A DNA stretch of 13,099 nt, taken from contig CAAEAE010000004.1 in the NCBI GenBank assembly GCA_900753715.1, positions 1-13,099 on the forward strand, written 5' to 3'. Each line of letters starts with the position of its first letter. Position 1 is the stretch's first letter. The DNA is from an uncultured Roseburia sp. (lineage in GTDB: Bacteria > Bacillota_A > Clostridia > Lachnospirales > Lachnospiraceae). The notes under the pieces were generated by a model. The model made no database searches, was not told the origin of the DNA, and saw only the letters and a program-made list of their open reading frames with translations. Position numbers and translations under genes: made by a program. Shown in pieces: positions 6,490 through 12,865 of this stretch.

Positions 6490-8730
6490 TTATTCAAACG
6501 TAATCTCTTCCTCGGCTTTAACATAAACATCAACCTGTGTATGCACATCAAGTCTGGAAACAACCCATCCTCTCATCATACACATCTTTATAAAGTCATC
6601 TATTCTGTTTTCACCATTCATTTCTCGCAAAGTTACAACAACACCAAATTGCAGTCCTCTTCCGGCTTTCGGATCAAGTCTTTCTTTTGTTTTAATACTT
6701 AGTCCCCACATTCCCGATTGATACGCCTTGCGTGGACGACCATTCTCTTTCAACGCTTCGCTAATATGCTTGACATTATCCCACTTACGATACAATTTTC
6801 TCGCATCTTCTTCGTAGATTGTATTGAGACCTTCTTCTGCTTGTTTATTATAATCTATAGCTTTAATTACTGCTTTTCCCTTCTGCTCCGCAATTCTTCC
6901 AAAATGAATATCCATCTCCGTTGATGTATAATCAACACCTTGGTTTCGATCGCTTTGCGGAAAATAAGCAAGTGTAGCCTTTGCGAAGAAAGGATGTGCA
7001 TTCATATCTTGTGGAACCGGAATATTATAAGTATATACTTCATACTCATCTATGCTTCCAGACATAATAAATCTTATCTCATCCTCTCGAGAATACAAAA
7101 TGTCCTCTATCCTTCTTGGTACAATGCCATATCCTTTTTCATATTTAATAGTATCTTGTCGATCCCATCCTGCCGCAGAATCAATTATTAAAGCTTTTGC
7201 CACTTCACGACTTAAACCCATAACATGTATAAGATACGCCATTTTACGAGTTATCCAAGGTGCCGCAAACGACGTTCCGGTTACAGCTGCCTTACCCAAA
7301 GGTTCACAAACAACAATTTTGTCAGGACCATCTCCACCATAGTAACAAACATCAGGCTTATAGAAGAAAGATAGTACTGGACCTCTACGTGTATAAGATG
7401 CCGGTTTACCGTTAAAATCCACCGCATTCACAACCAATGAATTAAGCGAATCTGCCGGAGCGCCAATTTTATCAACATCCGAGTTCTTCTTTTTATTTGT
7501 ACCTGCAACTATAAAAACCACATCATACTCGTATTGAATTCTGTCCAATTCAGCAGCTTCAGGGGATATGAAATTTGCATCAATTTCCATTGCAGAACCC
7601 AATGATAAATTCCACACTTTTATATCACGATTCTTTCGAACAATATCACGGATTTGCTTTAATATTGCGAACGAACTAAATCTGCCTGCTGTAGCTACTC
7701 CAAAATGACGAACCCTGAAATTACCACAATTATCTTGCAAGTTTGGATTGAAAGACGGACCGTCAACAATAATAGATGTTACAGCCGTACCATGAAAATA
7801 ATCTTCTGTATGCAATTCAATATCATCACTGATACATCTATGATACTCTACCCAGTCACCAAAATATACTTTCTTATCAAACTGGGTATCGATAACTCCT
7901 ACAATTGGCTCATTTCCAGGCTTTCCAATCGATAATTGTTCTTCATTGCCCTTACTATCTGTAATATCATAGTCAATCTCTGCAAAATCCTTAACACTCA
8001 TTGCAATCAAATAAGGAGCTTTATCACATAAAATGTCTATCTCTTCTTTTTCCATTCGCAAAGTTGTTTCATCTATCATTTTAGCATTAATCATATTAAT
8101 ACCTAATCTGCCTAACAACTCTGTTGTGTCAACACCTGTTTTATATATAGTTACAATAGACTGCTCTCTCGCTGTCTTAGTTGCACAATCAATACGAAAA
8201 TTCTCCACATAAAAACAATCTACAAGTGTTTTCAGAAACGAACTTTTACTCATAATGCTATCATTATATATGCCTGAATTAATACGTTCTGTATCATCAC
8301 TTGAAATATTTCCATTATAAAAATTTTGGATAGTAGCTGCACACTTATCCAAAAGCACGATTGATTTCTCCAAAGAATCAATAGCAAGAAAGTAGGTAAA
8401 TACATGCTTTTTTACCCATTCATTCTTATCATTATAGCCCTCCGAGAACTTTGAGCCTCTTACAGATTGGTTAGGATGTTTTCCTCCATCTGACAGCAGA
8501 AGTTGAATTCTATTACTTTTTGCTACAACTTTTCTGTAATGTACACTAACCAGGGCTCCATTGATTGTCTTTTCCTTATTCCAAAATGAAATAATATCTT
8601 GTAACTGATTTTCCAATTTCAAAACATGCTCTGCACTAACAGATTTCCCCTTTTGTATATTAACCGGTCCAAAACCACTAGGTGCCTTTCGCTTTTGAAA
8701 TTGACCTTTTAATTGCAAAATATTATTCAT
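6490..8730 (-). CDS. ietS: IetS-type subtilisin-like serine protease (S8 peptidase)
   Basis: A cytoplasmic subtilase that partners an AAA+ ATPase; ATPase-subtilase pairs of this layout are the IetAS system, first described for plasmid exclusion in Agrobacterium and later as anti-phage defence. From the ATG at 8730 the protein has 746 residues. Numbering from an upstream in-frame GTG (8736), the catalytic Asp283 is in VGVIDTQFD, His315 in the FHGTAVTSI segment, the oxyanion Asn414 in VAGTNKKKN, and Ser489 in GTSFAAPW; the active site is therefore complete. The N-terminal 275 residues and C-terminal 200 residues are family-specific. No secretion signal is present. The ATG at 8730 is 10 bases from AAAGGAG, whereas the GTG is only 4 bases away. 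It overlaps the ATPase gene by 8 bp, implying translational coupling. Subtilase identity is secure; the defence role is inferred. Confidence 0.88.
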   Translation of the reverse strand: MNNILQLKGQFQKRKAPSGFGPVNIQKGKSVSAEHVLKLENQLQDIISFWNKEKTINGALVSVHYRKVVAKSNRIQLLLSDGGKHPNQSVRGSKFSEGYNDKNEWVKKHVFTYFLAIDSLEKSIVLLDKCAATIQNFYNGNISSDDTERINSGIYNDSIMSKSSFLKTLVDCFYVENFRIDCATKTAREQSIVTIYKTGVDTTELLGRLGINMINAKMIDETTLRMEKEEIDILCDKAPYLIAMSVKDFAEIDYDITDSKGNEEQLSIGKPGNEPIVGVIDTQFDKKVYFGDWVEYHRCISDDIELHTEDYFHGTAVTSIIVDGPSFNPNLQDNCGNFRVRHFGVATAGRFSSFAILKQIRDIVRKNRDIKVWNLSLGSAMEIDANFISPEAAELDRIQYEYDVVFIVAGTNKKKNSDVDKIGAPADSLNSLVVNAVDFNGKPASYTRRGPVLSFFYKPDVCYYGGDGPDKIVVCEPLGKAAVTGTSFAAPWITRKMAYLIHVMGLSREVAKALIIDSAAGWDRQDTIKYEKGYGIVPRRIEDILYSREDEIRFIMSGSIDEYEVYTYNIPVPQDMNAHPFFAKATLAYFPQSDRNQGVDYTSTEMDIHFGRIAEQKGKAVIKAIDYNKQAEEGLNTIYEEDARKLYRKWDNVKHISEALKENGRPRKAYQSGMWGLSIKTKERLDPKAGRGLQFGVVVTLREMNGENRIDDFIKMCMMRGWVVSRLDVHTQVDVYVKAEEEITFE

Positions 8731-9772
8731 CTTCACTCATCTCCTTTAACTCTCTAGCAACACTGCTCTTAGGTATTTTACTCAAAATTTCAATTTCTCT
8801 TATGGTGAATCTCTGTTCTTGCAGCTTTTTAATATCTTCTGGTTTTTCACCTGTAATTGCATAGTACAATCTTCTAAAATAGTCCAATCCATCATCAGGA
8901 TTACTAAATGCTACTGCTGTTTTTATCAAGTTCTTCAAATCTCCCGGATATGGTAATGGTGACAGCAACATCATTATTTTTCTAAATAATCTTATATCCT
9001 TCTTCGCCAAGTTAAATTTGGTTAGAAACTTATTCAAATATTCTTCCGAAATATCTATTAAATCATCTTGGGAATATCTATTAAAATCAATAACCGAATC
9101 GAATCGTCTAATCAATGCTTTATCAAAATAGTCATATAGATTTGTGGTTGCCACCAATACTATTCTTTCATCCATACGATCCATACTCTTAAGCAATGAA
9201 GATGTTGCTCGTCCCATCTCTCGTAAATCATTGACATTTGTTCTATCTAAAGCAACGGCATCTATCTCGTCAAACAATACTATGACTTTTTCCGGATGAA
9301 CAAAGCTATTTATCTCCTTAAACAGTTCAGACATATTCTTCTGTGTCTGGCCCAATTTACTGTCAATAATGGCTGAAAAATCAACCATATATATTTCTCT
9401 TTCTAAAATTCGCGCTAGCTGTTTAACAGCCTCCGTCTTACCTGTTCCCGGTGCTCCCTGAAATAAAAATTTATTTATTCCTGCATTATGCGCTATTGCA
9501 TGCACAATTCCTAATAAATCCTGAGTGATGTCATCAGGCAACCATAAAGGCTCGCCTATTTTTTCAACTTTTTCAAACATGGCAGATTCATTCTCGCTCA
9601 TTTGTGGAATAAATGTATTGGCATTTGACATCAATGCCATAATATATTCGGCAAGTTGATAGTCTCCTGCTTGGTCAAAATCTTTTGCTATTTCATAAGC
9701 TTCACTTCGAAAACCAGCATCATTATTCTCCGCATGATATTTAATTAAATTAATAACGCTCTTCTTTTTCAT
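8723..9772 (-). CDS. ietA: IetA-type AAA+ ATPase
   Basis: 349 residues with one AAA+ module: Walker A GAPGTGKT at 106-113, Walker B VIVLFDEIDA at 163-172 (Asp168, Glu169), sensor 1 ATTN at 208-211 and an arginine-finger segment IRRFD at 221-225. An alpha-helical N-terminal part (1-75) precedes it. The last 30 residues (FTIREIEILSKIPKSSVARELK, 322-343) look like a small helix-turn-helix, possibly for binding DNA or the partner. The ATG at 9772 has AGGAG 8 bases upstream. The stop overlaps the protease start by 8 bp. In IetAS systems the ATPase is thought to recognise the trigger and control the protease; here that is inferred from the pairing. It could instead be an unfoldase-like chaperone for the protease in another pathway. 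Confidence 0.88.
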   Translation of the reverse strand: MKKKSVINLIKYHAENNDAGFRSEAYEIAKDFDQAGDYQLAEYIMALMSNANTFIPQMSENESAMFEKVEKIGEPLWLPDDITQDLLGIVHAIAHNAGINKFLFQGAPGTGKTEAVKQLARILEREIYMVDFSAIIDSKLGQTQKNMSELFKEINSFVHPEKVIVLFDEIDAVALDRTNVNDLREMGRATSSLLKSMDRMDERIVLVATTNLYDYFDKALIRRFDSVIDFNRYSQDDLIDISEEYLNKFLTKFNLAKKDIRLFRKIMMLLSPLPYPGDLKNLIKTAVAFSNPDDGLDYFRRLYYAITGEKPEDIKKLQEQRFTIREIEILSKIPKSSVARELKEMSEDE

Positions 9773-9805
9773 ATGATCCGCTCCTAATTTCTTTTTGTTA
9801 TGTAC

Positions 9806-9834
9806 ACTTTAACATATTGGGACATTTTTGTCAA
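9806..9834 (-). promoter_or_regulatory. Promoter of the ietAS operon
   Basis: On the minus strand a perfect -35 TTGACA (9829-9834) and a -10-like TAAAGT (9806-9811) are separated by 17 bp. Transcription would begin near 9799, giving a leader of under 30 nt before the ATPase ATG. One direct repeat lies in the spacer and overlaps the -35 box. Confidence 0.65.
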
Positions 9835-9845
9835 TATTGGGACAT
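9814..9845. repeat. Two 12-bp direct repeats over the ietAS promoter (putative operator)
   Basis: ATATTGGGACAT occurs at 9814-9825 and again at 9834-9845, start to start exactly 20 bp, about two helical turns, so both copies face the same side of the DNA. One copy fills the -10/-35 spacer and the other abuts the upstream edge of the -35 box, a layout typical of repression by a cooperative DNA-binding protein. The cognate regulator is not evident in the element. Confidence 0.6.
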
Positions 9846-9908
9846 ATATTCATCTTGACTTTTAATATTTCTGATGCTATATTGGTTATAGGAACACAAA
9901 ACTCCAAT

Positions 9909-9949
9909 AAAAAAAGAAACCAGCATCTAACGAATAGAATACTGGTCTC
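9909..9949 (-). terminator. Strong intrinsic terminator ending the small RNA
   Basis: Stem of about 14 bp with one bulge (9949-9916) and a seven-T run at 9915-9909 on the minus strand. It has no such run on the plus strand, so it acts leftward, toward ietA but upstream of the ietA promoter. Confidence 0.75.
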
Positions 9950-9971
9950 CTGCGTACAAATGTACTATCCC
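9909..9971 (-). ncRNA. Putative ~63-nt small RNA upstream of ietA
   Basis: A self-contained transcription unit on the minus strand. A promoter at 10007-9978 would start RNA near 9971. The RNA would contain a small hairpin GUAC-AUUU-GUAC and then a long hairpin with arms GAGACCAG (9949-9942) and CUGGUUUC (9923-9916), extended inward by UAU/AUG and CUA/UAG pairs with one bulged U and a UUCGU loop, followed by seven U. The 63 nt have no ribosome binding site and no convincing reading frame. It could be a free small RNA, an antisense-type regulator, or a leader whose terminator is sometimes read through into ietA. Family not recognised. Confidence 0.5.
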
Positions 9972-9977
9972 GAGAAT

Positions 9978-10007
9978 ATTGTATCACAGATTAGTTCCTA
10001 TACTCAA
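9978..10007 (-). promoter_or_regulatory. Promoter of the putative small RNA
   Basis: On the minus strand TTGAGT (10002-10007) and TACAAT (9978-9983, five of six consensus bases) are 18 bp apart, with TG three bases upstream of the -10 box. It is divergent from the DUF3892-like gene. Confidence 0.5.
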
Positions 10008-10084
10008 GCAGAACATTTATTCGTTACGGTTTCTCTATTATTGTTTACATAGATTACAATATTATTTTAAAAGGAGAAACAAAA

Positions 10085-10360
10085 ATGATAGCAACAACAA
10101 TCAAAATGAAAACCGGTTGTGCCAATTCAACCAAAACAACAGAAATCGATCAAATTTATATCGAGGACTGTACAAATCCTGGATATTATAAAAAGGCCGA
10201 TGTATATGACCATCTCAAGTCTCATCCCAACAGTATTTATGTTAATATTCCACCTTATCCGGATTTAATCCCTGCATTAAGTTCTAATTATGAAAAATAT
10301 GTTCGTTCCGAACCTAATGACACGCCATCAGATAATCTTCTCAAATTACCGAGAATCTGA
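10085..10360 (+). CDS. DUF3892-like small protein
   Basis: 91 residues. The C-terminal end KYVRSEPNDTPSDNLLKLPRI fits the DUF3892 signature (Tyr-x-Arg-[ST] followed by SDNLL-x-LP), and the start MIATTIKMKTG and the middle (a short helix containing VYDHLKSHP, then NSIYVN) agree with its small alpha-beta layout. The usual central Gly-rich tract is less clear. GGAG lies 8 bases before the ATG and a textbook terminator follows, so it is a real, independently transcribed gene, divergent from the small RNA and ietAS. No signal peptide or membrane helix is visible. The function of DUF3892 is unknown; position inside the element makes it cargo, possibly associated with the defence operon. Confidence 0.8.
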   Translation: MIATTIKMKTGCANSTKTTEIDQIYIEDCTNPGYYKKADVYDHLKSHPNSIYVNIPPYPDLIPALSSNYEKYVRSEPNDTPSDNLLKLPRI

Positions 10361-10395
10361 TACTAAATGGTTACATCATAAGCATGTAAACAAAG

Positions 10396-10427
10396 GAAGT
10401 AGATGCCCAACACATCTACTTCTTTTT
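10396..10427 (+). terminator. Intrinsic terminator of the DUF3892-like gene
   Basis: GAAGTAGATG (10396-10405) and CATCTACTTC (10413-10422) pair perfectly over 10 bp around a 7-nt loop, followed by five T. It lies 35 bp after the stop codon. Confidence 0.88.
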
Positions 10428-10446
10428 CTTATATCCCGATACTCAC

Positions 10447-10760
10447 TCATATTCTTTTGTAACCTATAACGAACGAATTCAAGATATTCATATATTTTGT
10501 CATACTTAATTCTATTTTATCTTCGCCGAACCACCCATGTATTAAATTACTAGCTGAACAAAACTATTGAGATGTAATTCAAAAAATCTCATTTTTTATT
10601 GTTTCAACATGATCAACAAAATACATCTCACAAATTGAACGTAGCCCAAATAATTATACAAGACACCTATTGCATAGTATTTCTATATTTACTGGAGAAT
10701 CTTTTCTACTAAACAATTGAATAGCATACTTGTATTCTCCTTCACGGAAATGCATTCCGC
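10447..10760 (-). pseudogene. Decayed coding remnant with in-frame stops
   Basis: Reading one minus-strand frame from about 10758 down to a TGA at 10447 gives protein-like stretches (FREGEYKYAIQLFSRKD; YFVDHVETIKNEIF; IHGWFGEDKIELSMTKYM) interrupted by three stop codons but no frame change. The first part resembles a TPR-like helix, which is weak evidence. No ribosome binding site or start is visible. I read it as a dead gene between the DUF3892 terminator and tuf copy 2, but a chance frame in AT-rich DNA is possible. Confidence 0.3.
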
Positions 10761-10780
10761 ATATCTACCTTTCCATATAA

Positions 10781-10951
10781 ACCCGTTATAATACTTATAC
10801 ACCCGATGTGACTGCCCCGACAGAACCGTTGGAAAAACCAAAGCCACAGGGCACAAAGTTCAAAGTTGTAAGTCCAAAGTATAAAACAAACCCACAGCAA
10901 GTCCACGAGAATGACCTAAGCCTGTGTACCAGCTTTTCCGGACGCACATAA
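10781..10951 (+). pseudogene. Possible C-terminal gene fragment, Pro/Lys-rich
   Basis: An open plus-strand frame of 56 codons without a start, ending in TAA at 10949-10951. It reads like a real C-terminus (PTEPLEKPKPQGTKFKVVSP) and is clearly richer in G+C than the DNA around it. It ends directly against the terminator of tuf copy 2. It could be the cut-off end of a mobile-element gene whose front was lost. Family not recognised. Confidence 0.3.
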
Positions 10952-10986
10952 AAAAGCTCAACCCTTTGTAAACAAGGAGTTGAGTC
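10950..10986 (-). terminator. Intrinsic terminator linked to tuf tail copy 2
   Basis: On the minus strand GACTCAAC-type and GTTGAGC-type arms pair (core CTCAAC/GTTGAG, continued imperfectly inward) and are followed by six T. It lies 34 bp after the tuf stop codon of copy 2 and is unrelated in sequence to the terminators of copies 1 and 3. Confidence 0.75.
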
Positions 10987-11010
10987 CATGAATTCATTTA
11001 ATATGCAAAA

Positions 11011-11072
11011 AATATTTAATTACTCGATAACAGTAGCAACACGACCTGAACCTACAGTACGTCTACCCTCAC
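11011..11072 (-). repeat. tuf 3'-end fragment, copy 2 (probable att site)
   Basis: On the minus strand 11072-11020 encodes EGRRTVGSGRVATVIE plus stop, the EF-Tu C-terminus with one Gly-to-Arg change. It matches copy 3 at 50 of 53 positions; two of the three differences are synonymous. Homology to tuf stops abruptly at 11072, and the following DNA is unrelated to the EF-Tu coding sequence. Confidence 0.85.
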
Positions 11073-11146
11073 ATTTGTGAGATCCTTAAAATCTCATTAT
11101 TTTCTTATAAATTTTCCACGCTATATTTCTATTATCTTCATTTTTT

Positions 11147-11164
11147 TAGTATCAAAATAGTATC
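11147..11164. repeat. Paired 7-bp direct repeats, integrase arm-site candidates (copy 2)
   Basis: TAGTATC at 11147-11153 and 11158-11164, start to start 11 bp, one helical turn. They lie 74 bp from the tuf tail on the side expected to be element DNA. Tandem short repeats beside the core are typical of tyrosine-integrase arm-binding sites. Apart from these, the stretch 11073-11253 holds only a weak GAGAT/ATCTC inverted repeat. Confidence 0.5.
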
Positions 11165-11253
11165 ACAACCAGATTTCTAACTATTATAACCAAAACATGC
11201 GTCCCACTATAATAGCAGGCGTTTAGTCTTTCTCCAGAAAGTCTTGTCCGCGG

Positions 11254-12615
11254 TTATTTTCCAACCCGAATTTTCTTAAAACTTACAGCAAAGAACAGCG
11301 TTTCCGCAAGTCCTGTAATTCCCCATGAGAAGATATACAGAAGATACAGTGATGAAATTGTCTGAAAATGTGCAAATACTGTATAAATCCAGATAATACG
11401 GAAGACGCAGGAACCCAGGATAACGATGATGGTAGGCGGGATGCTTTTTCCGATACCTCGGGATGCGGCGATGCTGCCGTCCATAAAGCAGCTGAATGCA
11501 TAGCTGAACCCCATGATACGGATTCTCTGCATACCGGCATCAATCACTGCCGGTTCCGTAGCAAACAGAGAAAGAAACTGCGGGCCAAGTACAAGGAGCA
11601 GTCCGCCCAGGATTGCGCCGGAGATGAAAGCATATGTAAGACTGACTCCATAAGATTTCAACATTCGTTTTTTATTTTGGGCACCCCAGTTCTGACCGAT
11701 AAAACTTGCACATGCAGTATAAAAAGCAAACATAACGTTATAAATCAGGGAATCAGCATTTGCAGCAGCTGCATTTCCGGAAACCATCACTGCGTCAAAA
11801 GAGTTGACGCCAGTCTGCACAAACAGGTTTGCAATGGCAAAGATTCCGTTCTGAAGACCGGTAGGGATACCAAGCATGAGAACTGCTTTGCATGCCTTGG
11901 GGTGCAGGCGGATTTTTCGCAGAGATACTTTGCATTCATCGGTTCTTCTGAGAAGATGGATCATCACCAGAGAAGCAGAGACATACAGAGAAATTGCACT
12001 GGCTGTTGCAACCCCTGCGGCTGCCATACGACAGACAATAACAAAAAACAGATTCAGAAGAACATTAATCACACCAGCGATGGAAAGATAGATTAATGGT
12101 CGTTTCGTATCGCCCCGGGCACTTAATACGCCGTTGCCGAAATTGTATACGGCCATTGCAGGCATTCCCAGGGAATAGATTTTCATATATAAAATAGCCT
12201 GATCAATAAACTCCGGCTTTGTGTTCATCATGGACAGCATCTGCTCTGAAAACAGAAGGCAGATGGCACAGACGAGCAGACCTGTGATTGCGCACAAAAG
12301 AAGAGAAGTATGAATCGTTTCTTCTGTGCCTCTCTTATTTCCGGCACCCAGTTCGTGAGCTATGCGGACATTGACACCGGCACCCATTCCAATGAGGATT
12401 CCGGTAAACAGAGTAACCAGTAAAGTTGTGGACCCGACGGCACCTAGTGCCAGGTAATCTGCAAACCTTCCCACAACGGCAACATCGCTTAAGTTAAAAA
12501 GAACCTCCAACACCTGTGAACCCATAAGTGGAAGGCTGAAGAGGAGTATATTTTTCCAGAGAGAGCCTGTCGTCATCTCTATGGAGCGGGATTTCTTTTC
12601 TTTATTTTCACACAT
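11254..12615 (-). CDS. MATE-family efflux transporter
   Basis: A 453-residue, twelve-helix multidrug and toxin extrusion protein of the inner membrane, which exports cationic or aromatic compounds in exchange for Na+ or H+. Length is standard. The opening MTTGSLWKNILLFSLPLMGS (14-33) and the following LFNLSDVAVVGRFADYLALGAVG, together with the GIGMGAGV-like loop (GILIGMGAGVNVRIAHELGAG), are characteristic of the NorM/DinF-like group. The second half repeats the pattern around GIPTGLQNGIFAIANLFVQ and FIGQNWGAQN. The ATG at 12615 has GAGG about 8 bases upstream and a perfect TATAAT lies 43 bp upstream. Its base composition is less AT-rich than the ietAS genes, in line with a separate origin. 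It is the only gene between tuf tail copies 2 and 3. Substrate cannot be told. Confidence 0.93.
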   Translation of the reverse strand: MCENKEKKSRSIEMTTGSLWKNILLFSLPLMGSQVLEVLFNLSDVAVVGRFADYLALGAVGSTTLLVTLFTGILIGMGAGVNVRIAHELGAGNKRGTEETIHTSLLLCAITGLLVCAICLLFSEQMLSMMNTKPEFIDQAILYMKIYSLGMPAMAVYNFGNGVLSARGDTKRPLIYLSIAGVINVLLNLFFVIVCRMAAAGVATASAISLYVSASLVMIHLLRRTDECKVSLRKIRLHPKACKAVLMLGIPTGLQNGIFAIANLFVQTGVNSFDAVMVSGNAAAANADSLIYNVMFAFYTACASFIGQNWGAQNKKRMLKSYGVSLTYAFISGAILGGLLLVLGPQFLSLFATEPAVIDAGMQRIRIMGFSYAFSCFMDGSIAASRGIGKSIPPTIIVILGSCVFRIIWIYTVFAHFQTISSLYLLYIFSWGITGLAETLFFAVSFKKIRVGK

Positions 12616-12657
12616 AAAATTGCCTCATAAAATTTATAAAAAATCTCTTTATCCGGA

Positions 12658-12663
12658 ATTATA
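12658..12663 (-). promoter_or_regulatory. Putative -10 box of the MATE gene
   Basis: A perfect TATAAT on the minus strand 43 bp before the MATE start codon. No good -35 is visible 16-18 bp upstream; a TTTACA is present but 22 bp away. Confidence 0.4.
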
Positions 12664-12713
12664 CAATACTCTGTTAAAAAAGATTTGTAAAGATGGGAAA
12701 TGGCGAACATACA

Positions 12714-12747
12714 GAAAAAAACCCCGGAAACCTAACGGTCCCGGGGT
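12714..12747 (-). terminator. Intrinsic terminator linked to tuf tail copy 3
   Basis: On the minus strand ACCCCGG pairs with CCGGGGT, with an inner ACC/GGT pairing, and is followed by seven T. It lies 65 bp past the tuf stop codon of copy 3. A short AGACAC/GTGTCT inverted repeat sits between the two. Confidence 0.85.
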
Positions 12748-12811
12748 ATCTTGCACTTAGACACACAGTGTCTTACAGCACTAATTTTATATGATTATCT
12801 GTAATCAGTGA

Positions 12812-12865
12812 TTACTCGATAACGGTAGCAACACGGCCTGAACCTACAGTACGTCCACCCTCACG
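12812..12865 (-). repeat. tuf 3'-end fragment, copy 3 (probable att site)
   Basis: On the minus strand this encodes REGGRTVGSGRVATVIE plus stop, the standard EF-Tu C-terminus of Gram-positive bacteria. The upstream EF-Tu codons are missing: beyond 12865 the DNA no longer encodes EF-Tu. It is thus a tail only, like copy 2, and not the end of an intact gene. Confidence 0.88.

Larger units (their letters stand above)
5005..11019. mobile_element. tuf-bounded accessory element with IetAS-type operon (inferred)
   Basis: The segment lies between tuf tail copies 1 and 2, which point the same way. It holds the DUF6061-like gene, the Cys/His-OB gene, the protease and ATPase genes, the DUF3892-like gene and gene debris. 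It is visibly more AT-rich than the ohyA and MATE genes. No integrase, relaxase or replication gene is present, so it is either a decayed or a trans-mobilised element. Boundaries are inferred from the repeated tails only. Confidence 0.5.
11073..12811. mobile_element. tuf-bounded element carrying a MATE gene (inferred, probably decayed)
   Basis: The DNA between tuf copies 2 and 3 contains paired arm-like repeats, one MATE transporter gene and a terminator. At about 1.7 kb it is too small to carry an integrase. It may be the remnant of a larger element after deletion, or a minimal cassette moved by another element's integrase. Boundaries are inferred from the tails. Confidence 0.4.

Noticed and set aside
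9814..9845. The two ATATTGGGACAT repeats as a CRISPR array or replication iterons
   Set aside because: Only two copies, spacing 20 bp, no spacer-like unique units, no cas or rep gene; position over a promoter fits an operator better.
9828..10191. Two overlapping plus-strand frames between ietA and the DUF3892-like gene
   Set aside because: They overlap the ietA promoter, the small-RNA promoter and terminator and the DUF3892 ribosome binding site, and lack their own ribosome binding sites.
10560..10605. A TGAGAT/ATCTCA inverted repeat followed by six T on the plus strand
   Set aside because: Only a 6-bp stem with a 12-nt loop, inside the decayed gene region and with no upstream gene left to terminate.
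10795..10989. A 64-codon minus-strand frame near tuf copy 2
   Set aside because: It reads through the terminator hairpin of copy 2, has no ribosome binding site, and the plus-strand frame over the same DNA looks more protein-like.
11368..12096. A 242-codon plus-strand frame antisense to the MATE gene
   Set aside because: Cys/His/Ser-rich composition typical of an antisense shadow; the MATE frame is complete with a clear start and family motifs.
12812..12865. Copy 3 as the end of an intact tuf gene running in from the right
   Set aside because: Only the last 17 residues match EF-Tu; upstream DNA to the window edge is non-coding for EF-Tu, so it is a detached tail.
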